Shown here: piece by piece, positions 35,210 through 45,132 of the stretch
Position numbering within the stretch: the first letter of the stretch is position 1
Layout: every line of letters begins with the position of its first letter
Source: JBHIYN01 sp041984235
GTDB lineage: Bacteria; Pseudomonadota; Gammaproteobacteria; Ga0077536
DNA: 64,000 nt
Assembly (NCBI GenBank): GCA_041984235.1
Contig: JBHIYN010000010.1
Coordinates: 168,104-232,103, forward strand
Reading direction: 5' to 3'
Translations under genes and position numbers: made by a program
The notes under the pieces: generated by a model
Databases searched by the model: none
What the model was told of the DNA's origin: nothing
The model's input: only the letters and a program-made list of their open reading frames with translations

Positions 35210-36133
35210 TCAGGCGAGGTCGGAGCGCAGTGCGCGCCGGCGCAGGTAGAGGTTGTTGGCGATCAGCGCCGCCACCACCAGCGCGGCGCCGACGATCTCG
35301 GTCGGCGCAAAGCGGTGGCCCTGGGCCGCGCGGTAGAGAAAGGTCGTGACCGGCATGCAGTTGATCAGCAGGGTCGCGTTGAGTGCGCCGATGCGGCGCG
35401 CACCGAAGTTCCATGCCAGCATCGCCAGCAGCACGCCGATGAAGGTCAGGTAGGCGAGCTCCCAGCCGACCGCCAGCCAGGCCGACGGCGCCGGTACCGC
35501 GAGGTAGCCGACCGCGACCAGCAGCGCGGTCAGGAGCGCGGTCGCCGCCGCGCCGGGGATCATGGTGAGCACCGTGATGCGCCAGATAGACCAGCCCGAC
35601 AGGCGGCCCACCCCGATCGTGTAGACCACCCAGCAGGCGGCGCCGACGAGCACGATCAGATCGCCGATCACCTGGCGGGTCGATTCCAGGAAGCTCAGCT
35701 CGCCACGCGTCACCACCAGCACCACGCCGGTGAAGGCGGCACCGATGCAGCCGACGGTGAAGCCCGCCGGGCGCCGGCCGCGCAGCAGCCAGTAGACCAG
35801 CACCGTGATCAGCGGCTGCAGGGTGACGATGACCACCGCGTGCTCGGCGCGCGACAGCGACATGCCGAAGAACACCAGCATCGGCGAGCCGCACATGCCG
35901 ATCACGCCGAGCCCGGCTGCCTGCACCCCCGCCCCGCCGTAGGACAGTGCGCCCCAGCCCTCGCGCCACACCAGCACCGGCAGCAGGCACAGCGCGGCCA
36001 GCGCGAAGCGTCCGGCGGTGATGTGGAACGGGTCGAGCACGGCGAAGGCGTCGCGTGCGAGCGGCAGCTGCACGCCCCACGAGGCGGTGGCCAGGAACAC
36101 CGCGAACAGGCCGACGCCGAAGCTGCGGTTCAT
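35210..36133 (-). CDS. EamA/DMT-family transporter
   Basis: This inner-membrane protein of about 307 residues has ten hydrophobic segments in two EamA repeats (residues 1-140 and 150-295). It starts at ATG 36133 (MNRSFGVGLFAVFLATASWG). The GALVVAALIANN-type end and the WGVQLPLARDAF start fit the drug/metabolite transporter superfamily; the substrate is unknown. The frame upstream of 36133 is low-complexity Arg/Ala and was excluded. Confidence 0.9.
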   Translation of the reverse strand: MNRSFGVGLFAVFLATASWGVQLPLARDAFAVLDPFHITAGRFALAALCLLPVLVWREGWGALSYGGAGVQAAGLGVIGMCGSPMLVFFGMSLSRAEHAVVIVTLQPLITVLVYWLLRGRRPAGFTVGCIGAAFTGVVLVVTRGELSFLESTRQVIGDLIVLVGAACWVVYTIGVGRLSGWSIWRITVLTMIPGAAATALLTALLVAVGYLAVPAPSAWLAVGWELAYLTFIGVLLAMLAWNFGARRIGALNATLLINCMPVTTFLYRAAQGHRFAPTEIVGAALVVAALIANNLYLRRRALRSDLA

Positions 36134-36179
36134 GAGGTGCCGTGCGCCGCGTGCAGCGCGGCGCTCCCGGATGCGCGCC

Positions 36180-37415
36180 TCACAGCGCGCCGCGCGGCGC
36201 CCAGCCGCTGCCGCCGGCCGCGGCGCGCGCCCGCGCGAGCAGGAACACGATGACCGACAGGTTGACCAGGTTCCAGCCAATGCCGTGCACGAAGGCGATG
36301 GTGTAGGAGCCGGTCCAGTCGAAGATGAGACCGGAGACCCAGCCGCCCAGCGCCATGCCGACCAGGGTGGCGAGGATGATCACGCCGAGCCGGCTGCCGG
36401 CCTCGGACTCGGGGAAGAACTCGCGCACGATGAGCGCGTAGCACGGCACGATGCCGCCCTGGAAAAGGCCGAACAGCGCCGCCACCAGGTACAGCGAGAC
36501 CAGCGAGTCGGCCGGCAGGAACATCAGCAGCGCCACGCACTGCAGGGCCGAGCCGATGAGAATGGTGCGCAGGCCGCCGAGGCGATCGGAGACGAAGCCG
36601 AAGCCGAGCCGCGAGACGATGCCGCAGCCGAGCATCAGCGAGAGCATCTGCGTGCCGCGCTGCACGCCGAAGCCGAGATCCCCGCACAGCGCCACGATAT
36701 GCACCTGCGGCATCGCCATCGCCATGCAGCAGCCGAGCCCGGCCAGGCACAGCAGCGCGAGCAGCCCGTTCGGCGTCAGGCCCAGCGTCTGCGGCGTGCC
36801 CGCGCTGCCGCCCTCGCCGGCGACCGGCGCACCGCCCTCCGGCCGGCGCCTGAGCAGCAGCACCAGCGGCAGCATCAGCGCCACGCTCAGCGCGCCGATG
36901 GTGACGTAGGTCTCGCGCCAGCCGACGTCCTGCATCAGGCGGTACATCAGCGGCGGCCACAGCGCGCCGGAGACGTAGTTGCCGCAGGCGCAGATCGCGA
37001 CCGCGAGACCGCGGCGGCGGGTGAACCACTTGCTGATGTCGGCGATCAGCGGCGCGAACACGGTCGCGCAGCCGAAGCAGCCAATCTGCACGTGCGCGAG
37101 GTTGAGCAGGAACACGCTGTCGGCGAGCCCGGCCTGCAGGTAGGAGAGACCGAGCATGACCGCGCCCAGCGCCACCGGCGCGACGATGCCGTAACGATCG
37201 ACCACCCGCCCGATGAGAATGCCGCCGAGACCGAAGCCCGCCATGACCATGGTGTAGGGCACCGCGGCGCCGGCGCGGCCGAGCGCGAAGTCGAGCTCGA
37301 AGGCCGGCAGCGCGACCACCACCACGAACATGCCCGCGCCGCCGATGGTGGTCAGGCCGAGCGACGCCGCCAGGCGCAGCCAGGCGTAACCCGAATCGAT
37401 CGCCGCGGTCTTCAT
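36180..37415 (-). CDS. Major facilitator superfamily transporter
   Basis: This 411-residue, 12-helix MFS protein begins MKTAAIDSGYAWLRLAASL. It has the signal-like GRVVDRYGIVAPV between helices 2 and 3 and WFTRRRGLAVAICACGNYVSGA in the first half, and FVSDRLGGLRTILIGS between helices 8 and 9. The pattern resembles monocarboxylate/oxalate-formate-type MFS members. The substrate is not determined. A Shine-Dalgarno GGAGGAG lies just before the ATG. Confidence 0.9.
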   Translation of the reverse strand: MKTAAIDSGYAWLRLAASLGLTTIGGAGMFVVVVALPAFELDFALGRAGAAVPYTMVMAGFGLGGILIGRVVDRYGIVAPVALGAVMLGLSYLQAGLADSVFLLNLAHVQIGCFGCATVFAPLIADISKWFTRRRGLAVAICACGNYVSGALWPPLMYRLMQDVGWRETYVTIGALSVALMLPLVLLLRRRPEGGAPVAGEGGSAGTPQTLGLTPNGLLALLCLAGLGCCMAMAMPQVHIVALCGDLGFGVQRGTQMLSLMLGCGIVSRLGFGFVSDRLGGLRTILIGSALQCVALLMFLPADSLVSLYLVAALFGLFQGGIVPCYALIVREFFPESEAGSRLGVIILATLVGMALGGWVSGLIFDWTGSYTIAFVHGIGWNLVNLSVIVFLLARARAAAGGSGWAPRGAL

Positions 37416-37504
37416 GCTCCTCCGTCCCGACTTGCGCACGCGCCCGGGTGGCGCGCGGAGCCGGCACCATACGCGAATTCGCGCGGGCGTGATATGGCGC
37501 GGCT

Positions 37505-40500
37505 TCAGGCCGCGTCAGGGTGACCGCCGAAGCGTCCCCAGCGATGCAGCAGCGCCGGCATCACCAGCAGGTTGAGCGCGGTCGACGAGACCAGGCCGCC
37601 GACGATGATGGCTGCCATCGGGCCCATGATCTCGCGCCCCGGGTTGTCGCTGTCGATGGTCAGCGGCAGCATCGCGAGCGCGGTCACCAGCGCCGTCATG
37701 AGGATCGCCGGCAGGCGCTCGCGTGCGCCGCGCATGACCGTTTCCAGGTTCCACGCGCAGCCTTCGACCGTGACCAGGTGCTCGTAGTGCGAGACCAGCA
37801 TGATCGAGTTGCGCACCGTGATCCCGAACAGGGTGACGAAGCCGACCACCGAGCCGACCGAGATCACGCCGCCGCCGAGCGCAACCGCGGCGACGCCGCC
37901 GATCAGCGAGAACGGCAGGTTGAGCAGGATCAGCAGCAGGTGGCGCGCGCTGCCGACCGCCATCTGGATCAGCAGCAGCACGCCGAGCGCGGCGAACAGC
38001 GCGTGCTGCACGAGCTCGGCGCGCGCCGCGGCCTGCTCCACCGCGGCGCCGGTGAACTCGGGATGCATGCCGTCCGGGAAGGCGATCTCGTCCAGCACCC
38101 GCGCGCGCAGCTCGCGCAGGAAGCCGTCCGGATCGCGCCCGGCGACCTCGGCGGTGACCACCTGCAGGCGCTGCGCGTTACGGTGCAGCACGTTGTAGCG
38201 GCCGATGGTCTGCACCACGTCTGCCACGTCACCCAGGCGCACCACCGCACCCGGCGCTCGCCGCACCACCAGCGCGGCGAGCGCGGCCGGATCGCTGCGC
38301 ACCGCCGCCGGCTGCAGCACGATTACCGGCACGCGGCGGTTGCCCTGGTGGAAGCTCGTCACCGGCTGCCCGGCGAGCGCGCTGTGCACCGCGCCCAGCG
38401 CCGCCGCCACGCTCACGCCGTGGCGCACCAGGCGTTCGGCATCGAGGGCGATCTGCAGTACCGGGGTCGGGTGCGAGGCGCGCGAGCGCACGTTGCGGGC
38501 GCCGGGCACTTCGCGCGCCAGCGCCGCGACCTCGGCCGCCTTGCCGTCGAGGCGATCGAGGTCGCTGCCGTAGAGGTTGATCACGACCGGCGCGGTGTAG
38601 CCCGAGACGGTCTCGTCGATGCGCTCGGTGAGAAAGGTGTTGGCCTCGAAGGAGAGCCCGGGGAAGCTCGCCAGCACCGCGCGCAGCTGCTCCAGCACGG
38701 CCTGCTGGCGACGCCCGGACATCGGCGCCAGCGCGACCTCGTACTCGCTGTAGTGACTGCCGTAGGTATCGGCGCCGCGTTCCGCGCGCCCGGCCCACTG
38801 CGACACCGAGCGCACGCCCTCGATGTCGAGAAAGGCGGTGCCGAGCGCGCTGCCGATGCGAATCGATTCGTCCAGCGACGTCCCCGGCAGCGCGGTGGTG
38901 TGGACGATGAAATGACCCTCGCGCAGATCGGGCAGGAAGCGCGCGCCGAAGCCCGGCATGACCGCCGCGGTGACCACCGCCGAGAGCAGGCTGATGCCGA
39001 GCGCGAGCCCCGGGCGCGCGGCCAGCGCACCGACCCAGCGGCCGTAGCGCGGCGCCATCCAGCGGAACAGCGGCGCCTCGCGCGCGGCCAGCCGGCCGCC
39101 GCCGAGCAGCGCCACGCAGAGCGCCGGCGTCACCGTCACCGCGACCGCCAGCGAGGCCACCACGGCCAGGATGTAGGCCAGCCCGAGCGGCGCGAACAGG
39201 CGCCCGCCGACCCCGCCCAGGGTCAGCAGCGGCACGAACACCAGCGCCACGATGAAGGTCGCGTAGACCACCGAGCCGCGCACCTCCAGCGAGGCCGCCA
39301 GCGCGACCGTTGCCGGCGACGCCCCCGGCGGCGCGGTACGCAGGCGGCGGAAGATGTTCTCGGTATCGATGATGGCGTCGTCGACCACCTCGCCGAGCGC
39401 GATGGCGAGCCCGCCGATGACCAGCACGTTGAGGTTGACGCCGGCCTCGACCAGCACGATCACCGCCGCCAGCAGCGACAGCGGGATGGCGAGCGCGGAG
39501 ATGAAGGCGGTGCGCAGGTCGTAGAGGCCGGCGAACAGCACCACCAGCACCAGTGCCAGTCCGATCGCGAGGTGCATGGCGATGTCGCCGATCGCGCGCG
39601 TGATGTACTCGGCCGGCACGAACAGCCGGCTCATGAGCGTCACGCCCTGGCGCGCCAGCACCGGGTCGAGATCGGCGAAGGCCTGCTCGAGATGGTCGGA
39701 CACGGTCAGGGTGTTGGCGCCGAGCTGGCCGATGATCATCATCACCACCGCCGGGCGGCCGCCGATCTGCGCCGCGCTGATGCGCGGCAGCGCCCCCTCG
39801 CGCACCGTGGCGACGTCGGCGACGGTGATCGTGGTGACGCCGTCGAAACGCACCACCGCCGCGCCCAGGGTCGCGACGTCGAGCGCGTCGCCCACCACCG
39901 TCACCGCGATCTGCTGCCCGGCGGTCTCGATCCTTCCGAGCGCCTGCGCCGCCGTCGCCTGCGCCAGCGCGGCGCGCAGGTCGCCCGGGTCCAGCGCGTG
40001 GCGCTGCAGCGCGGCGGCGTCCGGCTCGACCACCAGCGCGCGCTCTTCGCCGCCGAAGACGTTGACGTCGGCGACGCCGGCGACGCCGAGCAGGCGCGGC
40101 ACCACCACGCGTTCGGCGAGATAGCGCAGGCGCGCCGGGTCGTCGTGATCGGCGGTCAGGCCGATGGTGCGCACCGTTGCCGAGGACGACGCCAGCGGCG
40201 CGATCACCGGCTCGCCGGCACCGGGCGGCAGGCTGCTGCGCACGGTCGCCAGGCGCTCGCCGACCTGCGCCCGGTTGCGGTAGGTGTCGCTGCCGTCGCG
40301 GAACACCACGGTCACCACCGACAGGCCCTGGATCGACTCCGAGCGCACGTGGTCGAGATCGATGAGACCGCCGAGCGCGGTCTCCAGCACCTGGGTCACG
40401 CGCAGCTCGACCTGCTCGGCGCTGAAGCCGGGCGCCTCGGTCTGCACGATGACGAGCTGCGGCGAGAACTCGGGAAAGATGTCCAGCCCCGCGCCGCGCA

Positions 40501-40591
40501 GGGTGACCACGCCGTAGACGATCAGCGCCAGCGCGGCGGCAACCACGATGCCGCGGCGCGCGATGGAGAAGCGGATCAGCGCGCCGAGCAT
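37505..40591 (-). CDS. Heavy-metal-type RND efflux pump
   Basis: The 1,028-residue inner-membrane pump of the CzcA/CusA (HME) branch has a first TM helix near residue 12, then LDIFPEFSPQLVIVQTEAPG. The TM4 region GEVVDDAIIDTENIFRRL carries acidic residues typical of metal or proton relay, and FGITVRNSIMLVSHYEH is the TM10-11 signature. It forms a tripartite system with the adaptor and outer-membrane factor upstream on the same strand. The substrate is probably a metal cation, inferred from the branch. Confidence 0.92.
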   Translation of the reverse strand: MLGALIRFSIARRGIVVAAALALIVYGVVTLRGAGLDIFPEFSPQLVIVQTEAPGFSAEQVELRVTQVLETALGGLIDLDHVRSESIQGLSVVTVVFRDGSDTYRNRAQVGERLATVRSSLPPGAGEPVIAPLASSSATVRTIGLTADHDDPARLRYLAERVVVPRLLGVAGVADVNVFGGEERALVVEPDAAALQRHALDPGDLRAALAQATAAQALGRIETAGQQIAVTVVGDALDVATLGAAVVRFDGVTTITVADVATVREGALPRISAAQIGGRPAVVMMIIGQLGANTLTVSDHLEQAFADLDPVLARQGVTLMSRLFVPAEYITRAIGDIAMHLAIGLALVLVVLFAGLYDLRTAFISALAIPLSLLAAVIVLVEAGVNLNVLVIGGLAIALGEVVDDAIIDTENIFRRLRTAPPGASPATVALAASLEVRGSVVYATFIVALVFVPLLTLGGVGGRLFAPLGLAYILAVVASLAVAVTVTPALCVALLGGGRLAAREAPLFRWMAPRYGRWVGALAARPGLALGISLLSAVVTAAVMPGFGARFLPDLREGHFIVHTTALPGTSLDESIRIGSALGTAFLDIEGVRSVSQWAGRAERGADTYGSHYSEYEVALAPMSGRRQQAVLEQLRAVLASFPGLSFEANTFLTERIDETVSGYTAPVVINLYGSDLDRLDGKAAEVAALAREVPGARNVRSRASHPTPVLQIALDAERLVRHGVSVAAALGAVHSALAGQPVTSFHQGNRRVPVIVLQPAAVRSDPAALAALVVRRAPGAVVRLGDVADVVQTIGRYNVLHRNAQRLQVVTAEVAGRDPDGFLRELRARVLDEIAFPDGMHPEFTGAAVEQAAARAELVQHALFAALGVLLLIQMAVGSARHLLLILLNLPFSLIGGVAAVALGGGVISVGSVVGFVTLFGITVRNSIMLVSHYEHLVTVEGCAWNLETVMRGARERLPAILMTALVTALAMLPLTIDSDNPGREIMGPMAAIIVGGLVSSTALNLLVMPALLHRWGRFGGHPDAA

Positions 40592-40627
40592 GGCGCAGGC
40601 CGCCGTGACGCGCGGGCCGCCACCCGG

Positions 40628-41704
40628 TCAGTCCTCGTCCTCGTCCGGGATCGCGCCGCGGAACTCCTCGCCGAGCAGGCTGAGCGCGCCGCGCACCACC
40701 ACCGGCTCGCTGCCGACGGCGTCGGCCGCAACGACCACCCCGCCGGCGTGGGCGAGTGCGGGCGGCAGGGCGCGGCGTTCGAAGGTGAGCGCGTCGACGG
40801 CCGCGTAGTACCAGCGCCGGCCGCCGTGCCAGACCAGCGCCGCGGACGGCAGCAACACGCCGTCGGTGGCGGACGCGGCCGCCGCCAGCCAGACGTCGAC
40901 CCGCATGCCGCGGCGCAGGTCGGCGCCGCTCACCTGCGCGTACCAGGCGCGCCCGGCGAGGCCGTCGATGCCACCCGGCGCGGGCGCGATGACGGTTGCC
41001 GGCATCGCACCCGCACGTTCACCGTCCGCAGCGATCAGCACGGCGTCACCCGCCGCGGGCGGCGCTGCGTCGGCGGGCAATGCGAAGGCGACCAGGTCGC
41101 CGTCGGCGGCGGACGCCCCCGCGGCGCCGACCAGCGCCGCACCCCAGCGCGCGACGAGTTCGGCGCGCGCCGCGTCGCGCGCCCGCTGGTGGTCGATCTC
41201 GGCGGCCTGCTGGCGGACCAGCGCCAGCTCGATCTCGGCCAGCTCGCGGCTGGCGCCGAGGCGGCCGCTGCCGCCCATCTCGCGCAGCCGGTCGCGGCGT
41301 GCGCGCAGGCGCTGCGTGATCCCGCGCGCGGCGTCCAGTGCGCGCTCGTGGGCGGCCAGTGCGTCCTGCGCGGCGGCCAGCGCGGCGCGGTCCAGCACCA
41401 CCCCCGGCACGCGGCGTTCGGCCGCCGCGCTCGCCGCGGCCGGCGCCGCCAGCGCGATGTCGGCGAGGTCGCGCTCGGCAGTGGTCAGGCGGATGCGGCG
41501 GCGCCCGTCCTCGATCAGCCGCCGCTCGCGGATCGCGTCGTCGTCATCATCATCGTCATCGGCACGCGCATCGTCGTCTTCACCGGCCGCGGCGCCCGCC
41601 GCCGTCAGCGCGTCGCGCGCCGCCTCGCCGAGCTGCTCGTGCAGCAGCCAGCCGGCCGCCGTGCCCAGCAGCACCATCAACACCATCAGCAGCCATCGGT
41701 TCAT
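40628..41704 (-). CDS. Periplasmic adaptor (HlyD/CusB-like) with an aspartate run
   Basis: This 358-residue membrane-fusion protein has an N-terminal helix (MNRWLLMVLMVLLGTAAGWL). It is followed by an acidic stretch with eight consecutive aspartates (about residues 50-58), and the protein ends PDEDED. A coiled-coil hairpin lies around 105-185 and beta-barrel-like parts around 200-310. The Asp run could bind cations and is unusual for an adaptor. It overlaps the outer-membrane-factor stop by 4 bases and precedes the pump, confirming a three-gene efflux operon. Confidence 0.85.
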   Translation of the reverse strand: MNRWLLMVLMVLLGTAAGWLLHEQLGEAARDALTAAGAAAGEDDDARADDDDDDDDAIRERRLIEDGRRRIRLTTAERDLADIALAAPAAASAAAERRVPGVVLDRAALAAAQDALAAHERALDAARGITQRLRARRDRLREMGGSGRLGASRELAEIELALVRQQAAEIDHQRARDAARAELVARWGAALVGAAGASAADGDLVAFALPADAAPPAAGDAVLIAADGERAGAMPATVIAPAPGGIDGLAGRAWYAQVSGADLRRGMRVDVWLAAAASATDGVLLPSAALVWHGGRRWYYAAVDALTFERRALPPALAHAGGVVVAADAVGSEPVVVRGALSLLGEEFRGAIPDEDED

Positions 41705-43158
41705 GCCGGATCGTCTCCCGGGTTGGCCGGCCGCGCGTCGTGCAGGGTGCGCAGGTAGCGCGCGAACGCGGCGTCGGCCAGCGGCAGCGCGGCAGCATAC
41801 TCGAGGTCGGCGACCGCGACCCGGCAGGCGATGCCGAACTCGGCGACGCGCGCCTCGGCCTGCGCGCGCTGCAGAGCCGCGCGCCGTTCGAGCAGGTCTT
41901 CGGCCGCCTCGATCAGCGGCCGCGCGGCCAGCGACTCGGCATCCGCGGCCGCCACCGCGGCGGCGTCCTCGGCCGCTGCCAGCGCCGCGAAGCCAGCCTG
42001 CGCCGTCGCCAGTGCGTCCTGCACGCCCGCGACCAGCTCGCTCTGCACCTGCTCGAAGCGCGCGCGCGCCTCGTCGCGGACGGCCTCGGCGCGGGCGATG
42101 GCGGCATCGGTGCGCGCGAACAGCGGCACCACGATGCCGCCGACCAGCGACCACAGGTTGTCGCCCTGGTCGAACAGGTAGCCGGGGTTGAGCTCCAGGT
42201 CGGGATACTGCGCGGCGATCGCCAGCTCCAGCGCACGCTCGGCGTGATCGTAGGTCGCCAGCGCGGCGAGCACGCGCGGGTGATGGGTCAGCGCATGGCG
42301 CTGCACGGCGGCGGCGGCCGGCAGCGCCGGCAGCTCGGGCAAGGCCAGCTCGAGCCCGCCGAGCGCGGCCAGCGGCAGGTTCAGTGCGCCGGCGAGATCG
42401 GCGCCGGCGGCGGCCGCACCGGCGATGCGATCGGCGCGCTCGAGACCCGCGCCGTTGCGCTCCAGGCGCAGCATCTGCCATTCGAAAGCGGCGATGACGC
42501 CCGCTTCGGCGAGCTCGCGCGCCCGGCTGACGGCGGCGTCGAGCAGCGCCGTGCGCGCCGCCAGCGCGGCGCCGCGGTGGCGCTCCAGCGCCAGCCCCAG
42601 TGCCGCGCCCAGCGCGCGGTGCCGCGCGGCCCAGGCCGCCTCCAGCACGGTGGCCTGCGCCAGCGCGACGTCGGCGTCGGCGAGCGCGGCGCGGATCCGG
42701 CCCTTATCGACCGGGCTCCACAGGAAGCCGAATGACGGCCCGACCGTCCAGCGCGAGTCCTCGCCCGGGTCCAGCGCCGAGTTGTACTCCAGGGTCAGGT
42801 CGACGCGCGGATCGGGCGGCAGGCCGGCCAGCGCGCGATCGGCCGCGGCCGTGGCCAGCGCGGCACGCGCGCTGGCCAGCGCCGGTGAACGTGACGCGCC
42901 GACCAGGGCCAGCGCGCGCGGCGTCCAGGCGGCATGGCCGGACGGCGCCGCGTCGAGGCCGGCGAACAGCGCGCCGTGTGCCGGGGCGTCGAGCCGCGCG
43001 GCAGCGAGGCGCGCCGGCAGCGCAGCCGGGTCCAGCGGTGCGGGCTGGTAGGCGTGGCGCGCGCAGCCGCCGGCGGCCAGCAGCAGCACGGCGAGCAGCG
43101 CCGCGGCCACGCGCCGCGCCACCGCCGGCCGGCGGGCGTGTGTCGATGGACGATGCAT
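41701..43158 (-). CDS. Outer-membrane efflux lipoprotein (TolC-like)
   Basis: This 485-residue outer membrane factor has a lipoprotein signal ending in LLAAGGC (Cys32) and two OEP repeats (about 75-260 and 285-465) rich in Ala-containing helices. Examples are PPDPRVDLTLEYNSALD and IAAQYPDLELNPGYLFDQGD, typical of CusC/CzcC. It is the first gene of the operon with the adaptor and RND pump. Confidence 0.9.
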   Translation of the reverse strand: MHRPSTHARRPAVARRVAAALLAVLLLAAGGCARHAYQPAPLDPAALPARLAAARLDAPAHGALFAGLDAAPSGHAAWTPRALALVGASRSPALASARAALATAAADRALAGLPPDPRVDLTLEYNSALDPGEDSRWTVGPSFGFLWSPVDKGRIRAALADADVALAQATVLEAAWAARHRALGAALGLALERHRGAALAARTALLDAAVSRARELAEAGVIAAFEWQMLRLERNGAGLERADRIAGAAAAGADLAGALNLPLAALGGLELALPELPALPAAAAVQRHALTHHPRVLAALATYDHAERALELAIAAQYPDLELNPGYLFDQGDNLWSLVGGIVVPLFARTDAAIARAEAVRDEARARFEQVQSELVAGVQDALATAQAGFAALAAAEDAAAVAAADAESLAARPLIEAAEDLLERRAALQRAQAEARVAEFGIACRVAVADLEYAAALPLADAAFARYLRTLHDARPANPGDDPA

Positions 43159-43208
43159 GGTGGCGCGGGCGGCACGGCGCCGCGGCGCCGCGCACGGTTG
43201 CCCGGGGA

Positions 43209-43745
43209 TCAGCCGCCCTTCTGGTCGAACAGCTCCGGGGCCTGGCTCTGCACCTTGGCGTTCTCGGTCCAGTAGCGCTTCGCCCAGATCCCCTGGTAGG
43301 GCTCTTCACCGACCGGCATGCGCCAGGAGCGCACCTGTGCCTCGCTCAGCGTCACCGAGCACAGCGCGCGCGGCTGGTCGTCGGTGCCGTCGACGTAGGC
43401 GTTGGCATCGTCGGCCGGAATGTAGCGCTCGGCAATGCGGCGGTAGCGGTCGCGCCAGGCGTCGTCGTTGCCGACCTCGAAGTCGATGGCGGCACGCCCG
43501 CGCACCACCACCTTGCGATACGGCAGCGCGGTCTCGTCGATGCTGAGCGCGACGCGGTTGTCGTTACGGATGTGCTTCAGCCACTCGGAGTGCTGGCGCG
43601 GCGTGAACCAGATGCGGCCTTCCTCGTGGATGAACCAGATCGGCGTGACCAGCGGCGCGCCCTCGGCGTCGACGGTGGCGATGTTCATGATCATGCCGGG
43701 TTCGGCAAGGAAGGCGTCGCGTTCGGCGACATCGAGCTTGGGCAT
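43209..43745 (-). CDS. Pyridoxamine-5'-phosphate oxidase-fold protein
   Basis: This 178-residue split-barrel flavin-binding-fold protein starts at ATG 43745. It shows IMNIATVDAEGAPLVTPIWF and GRIWFTPRQHSEWLKHIRND with VALSIDET, typical of the PPOX class with FMN or F420. Whether it is PdxH-like or a general reductase cannot be said. It sits between the efflux operon and a secreted protein, all on the minus strand. Confidence 0.88.
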   Translation of the reverse strand: MPKLDVAERDAFLAEPGMIMNIATVDAEGAPLVTPIWFIHEEGRIWFTPRQHSEWLKHIRNDNRVALSIDETALPYRKVVVRGRAAIDFEVGNDDAWRDRYRRIAERYIPADDANAYVDGTDDQPRALCSVTLSEAQVRSWRMPVGEEPYQGIWAKRYWTENAKVQSQAPELFDQKGG

Positions 43746-43842
43746 GTCTGGTGATCTCCCCGGGTGGCGCGGACGGCTTGTCCGCCGAGCGGGGATTACA
43801 GCGCAACTGGCGTCCGCTTCCAAGGGAACGCCGCGCGGCGCC

Positions 43843-44142
43843 TCACGGTTCCGGTGCGGGCGCCGGCCACTCCTGTTTGTCCATCACCTGCCCCATCTCC
43901 TGGCCCGGCTCGAGCTGGCCCTGGTAGATGAGGTAACGCCCGCCGGGCTCGCCGTTGAGCGCCGGGCTCTCGACCCAGATCCACAAATGACCGGCGACGG
44001 TGTCGAGCAGCAGGGCCTTCTCCGCACCGTAGTCCAGGCCGCCGTCGATCGGCACCGCCTGGTAACGTCCCTCGGGGCCGGCACTGGCGAGCAGCGACCA
44101 GGCGCAGAGCACGCACGCACCGATGAGCTTGTTCACGGTCAT
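43843..44142 (-). CDS. Small exported protein of unknown function
   Basis: The 99-residue product has a signal peptide (IGACVLCAWSLLASA) and a mature part with RYQAVPIDGGLDYGAEKALLLDTVAGHLWIWVE split over residues 26-60. It ends in a proline-rich tail (EWPAPAPEP). No family was recognised. It follows the exported protein gene (44147-45085) by 4 bases and is probably co-transcribed with it. Confidence 0.65.
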   Translation of the reverse strand: MTVNKLIGACVLCAWSLLASAGPEGRYQAVPIDGGLDYGAEKALLLDTVAGHLWIWVESPALNGEPGGRYLIYQGQLEPGQEMGQVMDKQEWPAPAPEP

Positions 44143-44146
44143 GGCC

Positions 44147-45085
44147 TCAGGATTCGCTCGCCGCCGCCATGCTGCCGGCGGCATAGACCAGGCCGGCCGG
44201 CAGCTCCAGCGACTGCTCGCGCACCTTACCCGCAAGGCGCGCGCGTAGCCAGGGCACCGCCGCGGCGAGCACGCGCGGGTAGCGTGCCAGCAGCGGCGCC
44301 TCGATGGTGACGGCGGCACCGTCGGCGGCGACTTCGAGCTCGCGCCCGCGCACGCGCCAGCGCGCCCCTTCGATTACTGCCCAGTCGATCGGCTGGCCGG
44401 CGAGCGCCGCGCGATGCAGGCCCTGCGCCAGCGCGCGCAGCTCCGCACCGAGGCGCTCGCAGGCACGCGCGTGCAGCCGCGCATGGCGCACCGCGCCGCC
44501 GCAGCTGAGGCCGTCGTCGGCGCCGCGCGGCAGGTGTGCGGCGAGGGTCTGGCGCGGCGCCGGTGACGCGGCTGCGGCCGCGCCGGTCGCTTTGCGTGGC
44601 CGCGGCGCGGCGCGCACGTGTTCGCAGGCAAGGCGCGCGCACAGCGCCGCCAGCACCTCGCGCTCCAGCGCCGCCTGCTCGCGCGGGCGCGGTGCGGCCA
44701 GGGTGAACTGGCGCGACGGCCGCGTACCGACGATCACGCGCACGCTGGCGTCCGGGTCACGCAGCAGGGTGACGCTGCCGCCCGCGCGCGCCGCCGCCGC
44801 GGCCTGCTCCAGGGTGCGCACGTAGGCGCGCGTGTGCTCGGCCCAGGCGTCGTTGTCCGCCGCCTCGCGTGCGGCGCGGCGGTAACGCCCGGCCAGCGCC
44901 GCCACCGCGCTCTCGACGAACACCCGGCGCACCCCGGGCGCGGCCGCGCGCAGCTCCGGCACCGCGGCCGCCAGCGGCATGCCGGGCGCCAGCGCGGCGG
45001 CCGGCCATGGCAGCAGCGTCGCGCCGCCCAGGCACAGGGCAAGCACGGCGCGCAGGCGGCTGCGCTGGCGGGAGATCGCGGACAT
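44147..45085 (-). CDS. Exported protein of unknown function
   Basis: This 312-residue product has an N-terminal signal peptide (about residues 10-33, LALCLGGATLLPWPAAALA). The mature part is Ala/Arg-rich, with scattered cysteines (LCARLACEH, GLSCGG, RACERLG). No family was recognised. The start is ATG 45085. The composition is that of neighbouring genes, so transfer is not suggested. Confidence 0.65.
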   Translation of the reverse strand: MSAISRQRSRLRAVLALCLGGATLLPWPAAALAPGMPLAAAVPELRAAAPGVRRVFVESAVAALAGRYRRAAREAADNDAWAEHTRAYVRTLEQAAAAARAGGSVTLLRDPDASVRVIVGTRPSRQFTLAAPRPREQAALEREVLAALCARLACEHVRAAPRPRKATGAAAAASPAPRQTLAAHLPRGADDGLSCGGAVRHARLHARACERLGAELRALAQGLHRAALAGQPIDWAVIEGARWRVRGRELEVAADGAAVTIEAPLLARYPRVLAAAVPWLRARLAGKVREQSLELPAGLVYAAGSMAAASES

Positions 45086-45132
45086 GCCCGCTTTATCGGC
45101 GCCGCTGCGCCCCGGGTTGAGGCGCGGGCCGC

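Noticed and set aside
37472..37483. Palindrome CGCGAATTCGCG between the MFS and RND genes
   Set aside because: It is only 12 bp and GC-rich; it may be chance and lacks a clear promoter context.
37520..41758. A very long + strand open frame (over 1,400 codons) opposite the RND efflux genes
   Set aside because: It is a GC-driven shadow: it has His/Arg/Gln-rich low-complexity content, no domain, and lies exactly opposite clear pump and adaptor genes.
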